Assembly: GCA_025506515.1 (NCBI GenBank)
Contig: CM046453.1
Span: 43,008,099-43,072,098 of the forward strand
Length of the DNA: 64,000 bases
DNA from: Flaveria trinervia
Taxonomy: Eukaryota; Streptophyta; Magnoliopsida; Asterales; Asteraceae
Direction: 5' to 3'
This document shows, one piece after another, positions 33,596 to 45,204 of this stretch; position 1 is the stretch's first letter; the number at the start of each line of letters is the position of its first letter. The notes beneath the pieces are model-generated. The model ran no database searches and was not told the origin of the DNA. It saw only the letters and a program-made list of their open reading frames with translations. A program made the position numbers and the translations under genes.

Positions 33596-33715
33596 ACACC
33601 CCCATTGAAATGGGTAAAACACCCCCATCGAAATGGGTACAACACCCCCACCGAAATGGGTAACAACACCCCCACCGAAATGGGTAACAACACCCCCACC
33701 AAAATGGGTACAACA
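33596..33715 (+). repeat. Minisatellite, about 26-bp units, in solo LTR
   Basis: Five units of AACACCCCCACCGAAATGGGTAC type. Early units differ (ATTGAAAT, ATCGAAAT), later ones are nearly identical. Confidence 0.9.
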
Positions 33716-34124
33716 CTAAAGGTCAGTCACAAAGACCGAACCCCTGCATGCACACTTTAGATTAGCTAACCTCACGCGGTTGAGCTTAAGGCATTTAGAG
33801 CCATGCACTTCACTATACTTTGCTTGCAAGCCTCTCACGTTCACGTTCATTCATTAATACATGCATTCATTCATTAACGTTTCTCTTTTCATTATCTTCC
33901 ACTTTACGTTACATAATACTTCATTACTTCATTAACGTTCAACAACGCAAAGCCAAGGGAAGACATACATACATAATAAGAAACATACATAATCATAAAC
34001 ATACATCGTCACCATGCGAGCACATCATACATACATAACACCATCAAACATAAGCCATCACATCATAACCAAGCCTATCTCCCCATTACCCCTTAAAAAC
34101 CACTTAGAAAACCTCAAGTCCAAA

Positions 34125-34445
34125 TTGGGCGCATGGGACCTTCCAGGCGCATGAGCATAAAAATTATAAGTGTAAAATAGTCTGGGCGCATGGGCACTAT
34201 TTGGGCCCTTCTGTCCTGTTCAGGCGCTTTTTGCCACTATGCAGGCGCATCAACACTTAGTCGTTTCAATCACTTTGGGCGCATGGCATATTTAGGCGCA
34301 TGGCCAGCACTTGGGTGCATGACCAACCCTTAGACGCATGGCCAACATGCTGGGCGCATGGGCCACTATTTAGGCGCATGGCCCTCTCTTGGGCGCATGG
34401 CCAACACTTAGGTGCATGGCCAACACTCAGGGTGCATGGACCATT
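34125..34445 (-). repeat. CATGCG minisatellite in solo LTR
   Basis: On the plus strand it reads as repeats of GGGCGCATGGCC / TTAGGCGCATGG every 18-25 bp. On the LTR strand it is CCATGCGCC. It corresponds in place and motif to 26890-27245 of the related LTR. Confidence 0.85.
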
Positions 34446-36204
34446 GTTCATGTTCATCAAAACACTCTGAAATATTTTCTATGTTATCAATTCACCCGAT
34501 TACCACTCTAATCATACCCAAACACAGATCTAACATACTAAGGGTACCTAAGCATGCTAATCATCATCACTAACCCATAAGCCAACTCTAAACATACATA
34601 CATACATCATCATTCAACATAAGGCTGTAGACCTATGGTTACTTTTCAAATTTTACTTAGTATACATAATAGCCCCAAACAAGTTGAACATAAAAGAGGG
34701 TTCTAGAAACTCACTTGAGCAGCCCTTGAGCAACACTCTTCTAGTTCGAGACCCACCTTCGATCAGCTCTTGAATCCCGAAAACAAACACTTTGCAGCTA
34801 CTTCTTCCTCTTTCTCTCTCTAGAACCGGGGCTTTCTCTCTCTTCCCTTCTTCCTTTCAGCCGAATGAAGAAGATGGAGAGGAAATGGGACGACCATGCC
34901 CCCTTTAAACCTTAAGGTAAAAAGGTTTTGTACTTTGTACACTTTTCCCCTCCATTGTGCTCATTATCTATTCTTTCTATTTACTTTTCTTTTTCCTTTT
35001 GTTAAATAGAAATTCGGGGTGTTACAGCCCTGCAAAACCCTAATGTGGACCCTAAAGTGCAAGGTTCAAAGGACTCCTCTACGGGCAGTGTGCGGACAAA
35101 GTTCAGGATCATCAAGTGAATTTGGTGTCCTATGCAGCTTCTTGACATCTGGGATGGTAAACGTACCATTAATTTCAGGAAAGTAAAATTCATGGAAAAA
35201 TAGGTATTGATGTTGTGTTGCCAAAAGATTATGTTGGACTAATGCAAGATAGAATGGCTACACCCTTATGGGTATTTTCTAGGTATAGATTAGCGTTTCC
35301 AGTTGTTGATTACTATGTTCAGCATAATTGGAAAAATATGGTCTTCTTAAAACTATGATGAATGATAATGGTTATTTATTCTTCAAATTTGCTGATAGAG
35401 ATGGTATGATTAGAGTGTTGGAAGGAGGTCTTAGCATGTGGTCACAAACGACCAAACTAGTAAAAGAGGGGGTGAAAAAGGTGCAACTTTGGGTGAAAAT
35501 ACATGATGTTCCATTAGTGGCTTACACGGATGATGGTTTGAGTCTAATTGTATCTCGATTGGTAATCCAAAACTTCTTGATTCTTTTCCTTTGTATATGT
35601 GTTGAATGCATGGGGGAGAAGTAGTTATGCTAGAGCCTTAGTTGAGGTTTCAGCTAACGAGACCTTAAGAAGTTTTGACTATGGCAATTCCTAAGATGGA
35701 AGGAGATGGTTTTATCACAGAAACTATGTCAGTGGAGTATGAATGGAAACCGACTCGATGTGCTCCTGTAATGTGTTTGGTCATTCGAGTGAAAATTGTC
35801 TTGTTAAGCCAAGGGCTCCTTAGAGAAGCCGGTAATGCATGATGAGGACGGTTTTATAGAAGTGCGAACTCGCAAACAGGTAAAAAATCTGGAGTACCTG
35901 TCAGTAAGGTAAATAGGAATATAGACCTAAACCTAATCCTCAAAATACTAGTTATCATGCTAATGAAACTCATAAGGGGGGTGGTGGTGTTCAAACCACA
36001 AATTCTTTTCAAGTCTTGCAAGCCGAAGTGCCTATGAACAATCAAGTATGGACTTTTTGCCTGAATCTAGTCCTGTAGGGAATGGGTCGGTGCACTAATG
36101 ATTTAGACGAAGAAGATGTTATTAATGAATTTGATCAATCCATGGAATTCATAGTGTTAAGGGTTAATGAGAAAACTACATCGGGGCAAGCACTCCTGTG
36201 AATG

Positions 36205-37480
36205 TGGTTCCAATGATTAGTTTAGCCTCTTGGAATATTAGGGGTTGGACACCCCCTGAAACAAAAGGAGGTTCGAATGTTTATTAAAGAAAACGGATAA
36301 GCATGTGTGCTATTTTGGAAACTCATGTTGTTAACTTGAATTGGATTTGATGTGCCAAGGGTTGTTTAGGGACTGGGTGTGGGAATCTAATGGTTCTTAT
36401 TGCTCTAAGGGGTTAGAATTCTGGTTGGTTGGAATCCTATGGAGTTAGATGTTACAGTTGAATCATGTACGGATCAAACTATGCTTGCTTGGGTTGCCTT
36501 AAAGGCACCCATAAACATCTTTTCTGCTTGTTTTTATTTATGCTATTCATATCTTCTGAGGAGAGACCTATGGAAGCATTTAATCCCAAAAAATCATATT
36601 TTTATCTAGTCCTTGGTGTGGATGGGAGATTTTAATGCTACATTACATATGAGGACACTAATGAGGGGAATGCGAATCTTAACTCTAGTATGAGAGAGTT
36701 TATAGATTGTGTTACTAACACTAGAATGGAATATGTGAATGCTATTGGGATGCAATACACATGCAATCAAAAGCCTAAAACTAGGAATGGCATCTTCGAA
36801 AGATAGACTGTATCATGGGGAATATTGAATTTATAGGAGGTTTTGAAGCTGCTACTACTATCTTCCACCCATATAGAGTCTCGAATCATTGTCCTTGTAC
36901 TCTAAAGCTTGCTTCGTTGAAAAGTCTAAGCCTCCCCTATTTAAGTTTCCTAATTTTCTGGTTTATAAAGAGGAATTCCAGGGTATTATATCAAAGGGTT
37001 GGGAGACCAACATCAAGGGTGTAGCTCAGTTCAAAGTTGTCAAAAAACTGAAGTTGTTGAAACATCGCTTGCGTTTGCTCCTATTCAAACAAGGGAATAT
37101 TCATAAAAAGGTGGTTGAATTGCGTGCGTCTCTGGATGAGTTCAGAGAGCTATTGATGTGGATCCGGGGATATATTGTTAAGAAAGAAAGAATTGGATAC
37201 ATAAAGAATTCAACGAGGCTTTTATGGATAAGGAGCATTTCTCAAGCAAAAAACAAAAATTCAATGGTTGGCTGAGGTGATCGTAACAAAGTTTTTTCAT
37301 AGTGTTGTAGAGTCTAGAACCATAAGAAGCCATTCAGAGTATCATGGATGTGCATGGAAAATGCATGAGGGTCCGAATGTGGCTAAAGCTTTTGTGGATC
37401 ATTATGAGGCTTACATGGTTCACAATTTTCAACTAGTTCTAATGTGTCTACATTTGACTTTTGTAAAACTTTGGACATGA
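36205..37480 (+). pseudogene. LINE ORF2 endonuclease region
   Basis: The apurinic-type endonuclease nicks target DNA for priming. It starts with ISLASWNIRGW (about 36210-36245). ILETHV, holding a catalytic Glu, lies near 36310-36330, and WMGDFNATLH, the Asp/Asn motif, near 36620-36650. The end of the domain (SNHCPCTLKL, about 36880-36910) has the conserved Ser-Asn-His/Asp-His type motif. Multiple stops and frame changes separate these pieces. The 36889-37275 ORF covers the spacer between endonuclease and RT. Confidence 0.75.
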
Positions 37481-38860
37481 ATGTAGCCAAGGACATGATC
37501 AAGGAAGTGACAATGGAGGAGATTAGGAAAGTTAGTTCTCAATAGATGATAATAAGGCTCCAGGCCCTGACGGGTATACTTCGGCATTTTTTAAAATGTC
37601 TTGGGGTGTTACGGGGATGGTTGTTTCGAAAGCCATAAAGGATTTCTTTGTCACGGGTAAGCTCCTTGAGGAAATTAATCACACTATCCTTTCTTTGGTC
37701 CAAAAGTAGTGACCCTTTCTCGATTGTTGACTTCAGGCTTATTGCATGTTGTAAGGTATTGTATAAATGCATTACTAAGATTATTGCAGTAAGGATTAAG
37801 GAAGGCTTGAAGGATATTGTTAGTATTAACCAATCAGCTTTCAATCCAGGTAGACGATTTATGATAACATTTTGCTCACACAAGAAATTATGAATATACC
37901 ATCGTTAAAAGGACCCGCCTAGATGTGCTTTCAAAATAGATATTCAGAAAGCATATGATACGGTGAGTTGGTCATTCCTTCAAGATGTTCTTAAAGGGTT
38001 TGTTTTCATACTAAAATGGTGCAATGGATAATGGTGTGTGTGTGTCCACTCCCTCTTTTTTGATAGCTATTAATGGATAACTATATGGGTATTTCAAAGG
38101 GAAACGTGGGCTAAGACAGGTGATCCTCTCTCGCCTTATCTTTGCATGTTTGTTATGGAGGTTCTCACATTGATTCTTGATCATACAACAAGAGTTGACA
38201 CTCGGTTTAGGTTTCATCATTTATGTGAGAAGCAAAGGTTACTTAACTTATGTTTTGCAGATGATCTTTTCTTATTTTCTAGAGGTGATCTTAATTCGGT
38301 TGCTGCTCTTATGGAGGTTTGAAAGACTTCCAAGACAAGTCAGGACTAATCCCAAGTATCCCGAAGGGTACGCTTTTCTTTTACAATGTTCCTACCCATG
38401 TTAAAGATGGGATTCTCTCGATTATGCCATTTGCAGAAGGGTCTCTTCCAGTACGTATTTGGGAGTTCCTCTAATCTCTTCTAGATTAAAGGCGCATGAT
38501 TGTTATATCTTATTGAAAGGATGGAGTCTAAAATCAAGAATTGGAGGAATAGATTCTTATATTTCAGGAAGATGTCAACTTATATTTCAGTTCTTTCCTC
38601 CTTACATGTTTATTGGCCTCGGTTTTTTCTATTACCCTCCAATATTATCCTGAAACTTGAATCATTGATCAGGGGTTTCTTATAGTGCCAGGGTCCTATG
38701 GAGAAAGGAAAAGCTAAAGTTTCATGGAAGGCTACTTGCCTCTCGAAGCATGAAGGAGGGTTAGGTATTCGCAGGATTAAGGATATGAATGTTGCCTTAA
38801 TGGCATTTCTGGTGGAGTATTCTATCTCAGCGTGAGTCGTTATGGGTTGAATGGATTAAC
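37481..38860 (+). pseudogene. LINE ORF2 reverse transcriptase
   Basis: Copies LINE RNA at the nicked target. Recognisable motifs in order: NKAPGPDGYTSAFFK (about 37552-37600), DFRLIACCKVLYKCITKIIAVRI (37729-37797), INQSAFNPGRRF (about 37826-37862), FKIDIQKAYDTVSW (about 37932-37970), a RQGDPLSPYL-like stretch broken near 38115-38140, and the catalytic FADD at 38254-38265 within LCFADDLFLFSRGDL. Then comes the VSWKATCLSKHEGGLGIRRIKD region (38720-38790). Many stops interrupt it. Confidence 0.85.
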
Positions 38861-39189
38861 CCGAATCGGATAAGAGGTAAGAACTTTTGGTTGCATAAAG
38901 CTTCATCCTCTTGTTCGGGAGTTGGATGAAGCTGCTAAGTTTACGTCCGTTGCTTTTGCCTTTCCTATATAAATCCATGGGTAATGGTTGTAACATGTCG
39001 GCATGGTGTGATAATTGAGTACTGTTGGGCCTTTTCAGAATTTTATTCCCCATCGGGCCATTTATAATGCGGGATACTCGATTAATACTAAAGTTCCAGA
39101 TCTTTGCCCTAATGTTCTTGGGGTTAGCTAGAAGCGTGTTTGATTTATTCCGGTATTAAACGGTTTACAAGTGCCAACATTCACCCACA

Positions 39190-39520
39190 CGTTGATAAGG
39201 TATATGGAAATATGAGGATAAGTTGTATGGCTTCTTTACTTCTGTTGTATGGGATTCAGTTCATTGCAGGGGTCCTATAGTTGACTGGTCTAAATGCATT
39301 TGGTTTCCCCAATGCATCCTAAGACATGCATTTATCTTGTGGTTTGTGGTAAGGGAGAAGTTATTAACGCAAGATAGGATTCTGAAATGGAATCCAAGTA
39401 GGAGGGGAAACATGAATATGATGTACTGCCTTCTATGTAAGTCAGATTATGACTCTCATCCCCATTTGTTCTTTGAGTGCGATTACTCTTCACAGGTATG
39501 GAATTTGTTAAGGTAAGGGG
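39190..39520 (+). pseudogene. LINE RT zinc-binding domain (zf-RVT)
   Basis: The 97-aa open piece 39223-39516 has VVWDSVHC, VDWSKCIWFPQCILRHAFILWF, LLTQDRILKW, then CLLCKSDYDSHPHLFFECDYSSQVWN, with the C-x2-C ... H ... C spacing of the zinc-binding region found at the end of plant L1 ORF2. This is the best preserved part of the LINE. Confidence 0.85.
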
Positions 39521-39968
39521 TTTATGCAACATTGTTCTTAGTCATTGCAAGATTATCATTGGCTTCATTTGACCAAACTCTAAAACCCTTTTGGTTATCA
39601 TTCAGAAACTAGTAGTGTCAGCTGTGTATATTTTATATAGCAGGAACGAACTAAAGAACATTTGATAACAACAATCGTTCTCCTGCAATATTATGTGATA
39701 CCATCCTAGCTACTGTTTGGTTGAGACTTATGGTCTCAAATTCAAAAACAATGCGAGCATTCGAAGCATCCTGGCGATCTGGAATGCGATAGTTTAACTA
39801 TATTGGATGATGGAGGCTGAGACTAAAATTACTAATTATAGCTATAACTTTGGTTCTTTTGACATTGTTTGTTTACAATAATGTTTGGTTTATTGTTCTT
39901 TGGATCTGTTTGCTTGTTTACATATATTGGGGGATGTCCAATATATGAATTAGTGTAGGATCCATCTA
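39521..39968 (+). other. LINE 3' region before the nested LTR
   Basis: C-terminal tail of ORF2 and 3' untranslated sequence, ending at the LTR insertion. It resumes at 43396-43453 after the LTR and ends in a run of A. A small inverted repeat ATATTGG...CCAATAT lies at 39926-39947. Confidence 0.6.
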
Positions 39969-41915
39969 CACTATGTAACACCCCAGATATTAGCCCAATA
40001 AGGAAACCTTAAAGTATTATAGGGCCCAATAAAGGCCCGAATTGAATTGGCTCATCAATGAAACTTAGATAAGAATATAATATTTCGGGCCCATTTAAGG
40101 CCCAATACCCATTTACCAACTAAATAAATAAGTGACCTTAAACAATGAATGATTCGTATCATATATAGAAGAATCCAACTAAAAACATTCAAAATCCTAT
40201 CGGGTAAAGTTCGGTAATCTAACGCGTACTAACATCTAAGTTCCATCAGAATTCTCTTGGCATAGCTTGATGTCCTACCGAAATCATTGTTAATCATGAT
40301 ACATATTGTAAACAATGCTTGCTAAAAGATCCTAATCAAACGTGTATAATCAACTGTGATACGTCGGAAAAATGCGAATACTAGATACGCCGACATTTTA
40401 CTGATATCTAATACATCAACCAAGCCCTATAACGTCATAATATTTATCTAATTTATATTTTATAACATTCTAATTAGAAGTGGGACGTTTATCCAGACAA
40501 GTGTGACTCGAGACGCGACCGAGGCGTGTACCGCCTGAAATTTAGTCAAGCCCGAGGATTTGACGATAATTACAACGAACTGTTTTATTTCATGCAGAAG
40601 TAATTGTATGTCTATTATAGGTCTTCTAATGAAATTCGATCCAAAAGACCGGTTGTTACGTGATAGCGAAGTTCTCGGGACGTATACGCGATGTTGAAGG
40701 ACGCCCACTTAAAACCCTATGTATATAAGCCTAACATCCAACCATTTCCTCATTTGTGAAACCCTAAACAAGAAAAATGCTCCAAAGGAGCTTCACCAGC
40801 CAACTTCGCCGGAGCAGAGGCTCCACGGCGGTGGACGGCGGAGCGCGACGGCGGCGCGGCGGCAGACGAAGTTTTACGGCAAGGGCTCAACCCACCCCAC
40901 CAATTCCGACCTCCTGAATCCAGTGGTGGTGTTGGTTTTCTCTCAAACGCAACGATGGCGGAGATATGGAGGGGAGAAGTGGCGGCGGCTAGGGTTCCGG
41001 CAAGAGTCCCGGCCGCCGGAGCCGGCGAGTTGCGGCGAGTGCCATCCATGGTCTTCTTCCTCTCGACGAGCTCGTTCCAATGGTGGTAACTACACTCTCT
41101 AACTCACGGTGGATCGAAAGTTATAGACGGTTGAAGGTGGCGGCTAAGGGTTTTTGGGGTGGCTTGGTGGCTGTCGGCCGCGACCGTGGCGGCTGAGGAT
41201 GGACGGTGATGGTGTTTTATGGTGGTAAAAGCTAGTGGAGTTTATGTAAGGCTGCTCTTGCGGTTGCATATCGGATTACACAAGAGATATTCAGGTTTGG
41301 TTACGAGGGGCTAATTCCGGCAGAGATTTCCGGCCGATCAGAGGCTGCCGGCGGCGGCCAATGGCTGTCCATGGTTGACCGTGGCTGCGAGTGGGACTAT
41401 ACGGTGGTAGAAGTCTCAACCGAGATGTTTGGTAACACATGTTGCGGTTTAGTTGCATTTGGTTGCGAGATAACAATGTAGTAATGTTGTATATAATCTT
41501 GATGTGTTTTAACTAGGTTAAGAGTTGGTCAAAGCCGTTGGTCAAAGCTGGTCAATGTGGTCAATGGGCAGTCAACGCGTTGCGGGTCGGAGCAAGCGAA
41601 TTCTAGGACGCGATATGGAAACGTTAGGTATAACCGTGCGTTAGACATTCATATACGTATAAACATGGAGATTATAAATTAACTTATGTGTGTGTTGAGC
41701 TGCTACGTATAAATTTTAACTAGTTTATAAATCATCAAGAATGAATGTGTAAACTTGAAATGGCGTGACCAATCGCGTAATGATAAAAGAGTTGGTAATG
41801 TAATCATTTAAACAAGAATTAAACAACATATATGGAGTTATCTAATCTCGTGGCACACAAAATCCTTACAAGGCGTAGAGATGATTAAAATATATAGAAT
41901 GCAATTGCTCATATA

Positions 41916-41957
<42 letters not shown>

Positions 41958-43395
41958 TATATATGCAACGGATGCTTTATGTTAACCGATATTCACACGT
42001 ATTTATTTAAGTCTCGTAATCCTATAATAATCCATCATCTTTTTATTATTAATAGTCGAACATCTCATTATTGTAGTAATATTATTTGTATCACCCTTTT
42101 TATTCACTATAATGACAACTATTATCTATTATCAATATTCGGATTATTCTAGCATCAATTTAACATTAGGATAAAAGGGTAAGCAACATAAACATCATTT
42201 GGAAATTATAGACTACTATATCATAAATAATAATTATCTATAAAGATATGGAACCTTTAATTTCAACAATTTACTTTTACATTTAGTATACAAAGAATCA
42301 TTTCTCGATAAAAGCATTAATTAACCTAGTAGGCACAAATTGGTACATGACAATTAATCATTTCACAAGACTCTAAGGTACTTCAAGGATACTAATCATT
42401 AACCTTAAGTTACTAAAGAGCTTAACCGCACGCATGTAATAATATCATGCTAATTCTAAACATACATCTTATATGTTCAAATTAGGATATCATCGCTGGT
42501 GACCTTCACTTTTTGTCAAGCTGAGAATCTATATAAGGATACTAGGTGAGTTTAAGTGTTTCCCTTTTTACTACTATTTTTGGAATGAAGCATTCTCTGT
42601 TTAAATTGAAATATTTTTGTGCTATGTTATGATGCTATATTTGTGGTTATGTTGAGACCTGCTGATACTTGTATCACAGTCATTAATTCTTTTATGGACC
42701 GCTTGTTTATATGGGTAGATATATTTGGGGAATCCCCCACACAGTGCCTCCTGTGATGAACGGGAAAGGGTACCACACTGAGATCCTGCGGGGTTGTTTG
42801 TGGCATGTAACAGGTTTTGATAAGATACTACGGTGGACCATCCGGTAGGTACAGTCCACTGGTTTGAGGCTCGGTTCTCCCTACGGGGATTTAACCGGTA
42901 ACTTAATTCTTGAAGAGGCTAGCCGGAGCTGAGTGTAGGGTTGATTGTGATTCCCATAACAATGATACTATGATGTCTGAATCTAATGTGGTTTCCATTG
43001 AATCCCTTTTGTTTTCAAACTTTAACCTCTTGAACTCACCAACATTATGTCGACCCCCAAAACCTTTTTGAGCATGTCTTCAGGTACAGTTTGGGAGATG
43101 AAATGAGCTATAGAAGATATCTTAAGCTGAAGCAAGAATTAAGGCTAGATGTAGAAGGCAAAAGTTGAGCCTAGAAGCCTTAGCTACTGAAGCCTCCAGG
43201 GATGTTGACCAAGTGATAAATCATTATACCTACAAATTATAGATTGAGGCACCTTGTGATTTAAAATCAAGCAAAGATCCTAATGTAAATATTATGAGAT
43301 AATTTGAAATAAACCTTTTAGTTTCCATTGCATTTCGGGTTGTTGTTTACCAATCTTTACGTCCCGCCTCTCTGGGCTCGGGGTGTGACACACTA
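39969..43395 (+). mobile_element. Gypsy solo LTR (3417 bp) with CACTA target duplication
   Basis: LTR at 39974-43390, with CACTA on both sides (39969-39973 and 43391-43395). Ends are TGTAACACCCC and GGGGTGTGACA. No internal coding sequence. Near its 3' side it shares a long block with the LTR 45489-47511 (42590-42950 against 46735-47070), and it has the conserved AACTCACC ... AGGTA block at 43033-43086. A GC-rich part around 40780-41220 may be the transcribed leader. It reads plus by comparison with 45489-47511. At 3.4 kb it is an unusually long LTR. Confidence 0.92.
41911..41964. repeat. (AT)n microsatellite
   Basis: About 54 bp of AT dinucleotides with two breaks, inside the long solo LTR. 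Confidence 0.95.
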
Positions 43396-43471
43396 CTTGT
43401 TCATAGTCTGTTCTCATAATAAAAATATCACCAAGGTAACCCTTTACCCAAAAAAAACACAGATTAATATA

Positions 43472-44072
43472 TGAATAGTGTTTTAAAATTTGTTTTAATT
43501 TTGTAAGAACTGTTCATATAAATAAAAATTCAAACAATTTTATTATATACCCAATACAAATGAATGTAAATAGTTGACTATCAGTCACTTTTACAATGGT
43601 AAATTTATAGAAATAGAAGAAACAAAAATGTAAAAGCTGAAGATCGTGTTCAACACGGGGACTTAAAACAAATCCGAGTCTGCCAAGAGAAATCGTTTTG
43701 TTTCCCAGGGTACAACAACCGAAGCAATTTGTACTGCCAGAATTGATCTAGAACCCAAACTTGTTGTAGAAGAGAATCCAGAGAGATAGAGAACCTGTTT
43801 TGCTACAGGTTTTGAGTTGTGTTGGTGTGTCTTTCTACTGAGCCACACTCAGTATTTATAGTGGAATTCAAACCATAACAACCACCCAGCCATTAATCTG
43901 AAATCGTAACTTAGTAAAATACGAGTAATTGCAAGTTTGTACTGCGGGAGTTGTACAAGTGTCTTTCACTATCTATCTACTAAAATCGTTTGTACGAGTT
44001 TGAGTTCTAGATTAGTAGTTTGCTGCAAGTTCTAGATCAGTAAAATTGTTTGTACGATTTTGTGTCTTTCTA
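43472..44072. other. Noncoding DNA right of the LINE
   Basis: Right flank of the LINE, hence presumably the 5' side of the minus-strand copia element. No LTR end or primer-binding site could be fixed. Short motifs such as AGTAAAATACGAGTA recur (43912, 44083). Confidence 0.45.
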
Positions 44073-45192
44073 CTGATCTAGTAAAATACGAGTAGTTGAT
44101 CGGTTCTTTGCACCTCGTTTGCTTCCCTTAATGGTAGAAAAAGTATATTTGTGTTGATAGTTGTCATTTAGACTGATTCAATGGATTTTCGAGGCAATAT
44201 GTTGAAAGTTGGTTGTGGAGTATTGTTGATAAGTTTTGGGCAGAGGTGAATTGATTTTATGGGTAATTCGTGTGGTGTCATGTTTGGTTTTGGTTTCGAT
44301 TTTACAATAGATCCCATGTTGCAAGTGTGATCGATTAGTGTGATTCCAGTAAATATTATAATCAAAGTTGAATAGATTGTTTTGAGAGTGTTTTTTAAAA
44401 GAATTGAGAATCAAAACTCCAATGCATTTGAGGTTGTTACCAAAAGCAAAGGAATACAAGTTAGAGCTAGTGTTGGTTAACGTTTTTGTATAACTAGTTC
44501 ATTTCCCATGTATTTAATTAAGCTTAACTGAATAAATTGATGAACCAATTGTATTTGCACAATATTAATAAGAATACAAGGAAATCTTATTTAAGTGGTC
44601 GTGTTAACTTGATTGAGTTCTATTTCCTCAATCACACATTACGTTTCTTGTTTGACTTCTTATTAGTTTCGTTTCCAATGTAATCTGTTCTCTCTTCTTC
44701 TCTACTAAAATACGCGTAGTTTATCGCTCTTTGCACCTCATTTACTTCCCTTAATGGTCGAAAAGTATTCTGTATTTCGATGGTTGTCATTCACATTTAT
44801 TCAATGGATTTTTGAGGTAGTAATATTGAAAGTTAGTTGTGGATTATTGTTGATAAGTTTTGGGCAGAAGTGGATTGATTGTAAGGGTCATTCGTGTTTG
44901 TTATAGTTTCAATTTAACAATAGATCCTTTGTTGCATCTATGGTCGATTAGTGTGATTCCAACGAAGATTATAATTAAATTTAATAGATTGTATTGAGAG
45001 TGTGTTTAAATACTTGAGAATCAAAACTCCAATGCATTTGAGGTTGTTACCAAAAGCAAAGGAAATACAAGCTAGAACTAGTGTTGTTAAATATTTTGGT
45101 ATGATTAGTTCATTTCCCATATATTTAGTTAAGCTTTTCTGAATAAATTGATGCACTAATTTGTAGTTGCACAATTTTAATCAAAATACAAG
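44073..45192 (+). repeat. Tandem duplication of a ~500-bp segment, period about 620 bp
   Basis: The segment 44080-44575 is repeated at 44703-45190. Both contain TTTGCACCTC, TGTTGATAAGTTTTGGGCAGA, GTCGATTAGTGTGATTCCA-type and TGCATTTGAGGTTGTTACC stretches in the same order, at an estimated 80-85 percent identity by eye. There is no ORF of substance. The unit is not identified. Confidence 0.8.
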
Positions 45193-45204
45193 TAACTTAT
45201 TAAG

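Larger units (their letters stand above)
32676..35031 (-). mobile_element. Gypsy solo LTR (2346 bp) with GCCCT target duplication
   Basis: LTR at 32681-35026, flanked by GCCCT (32676-32680) and GCCCT (35027-35031), a perfect 5-bp duplication. Plus-strand ends are TGTAAGGCCCCG and CGGGGTGTTACA. It reads as LTR on the minus strand, judged by its relation to 26229-28294: the conserved block AACTCACTCAGC...GTTGGCAGGTAT lies near 32980-32930 on that strand. It contains two minisatellites and no internal region. It sits inside LINE ORF1, so it is younger than the LINE. Confidence 0.92.
32550..35825 (+). pseudogene. LINE ORF1 (nucleic-acid binding), split by a solo LTR
   Basis: Starts ATG 32550 and reads up to 32680, including IDGNIIPSKGILKNSSG after an early stop. 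It resumes at 35032 in the same frame once one target-duplication copy is discounted. A DUF4283-like part follows in the 35328-35624 ORF (KYGLLKTMMNDNGYLFFKFAD, VKKVQLWVKIHDVP). A CCHC-type remnant CSCNVFGHSSENC is at 35761-35799 in a shifted frame. ORF1 proteins coat LINE RNA. Several stops and at least two frameshifts are present. Confidence 0.75.
32024..43471 (+). mobile_element. L1-type LINE with 18-bp target duplication, carrying two solo LTRs
   Basis: A non-LTR retrotransposon on the plus strand. AAAACACAGATTAATATA stands at 32024-32041, directly before the element, and again at 43454-43471 after a short A tail, the expected target duplication of target-primed insertion (the leading A residues may belong to the tail). 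The body is 32042-43453 minus the nested solo LTRs at 32681-35026 and 39974-43390, leaving about 5.6 kb, the usual full length of plant L1. It holds ORF1, endonuclease, RT and an RT zinc-binding domain, all with stops. It inserted into the leader of the minus-strand copia element. Confidence 0.85.

Noticed and set aside
36205..39520. LINE RT region as a host reverse-transcriptase-like gene
   Set aside because: Endonuclease, RT and zinc-binding domain lie in LINE order, between target duplications, with many stops.
39969..43395. CACTA flanks as evidence for a CACTA DNA transposon
   Set aside because: CACTA here is the 5-bp duplication outside TGTAACACCCC/GGGGTGTGACA LTR ends; there are no CACTA-type terminal inverted repeats or transposase.
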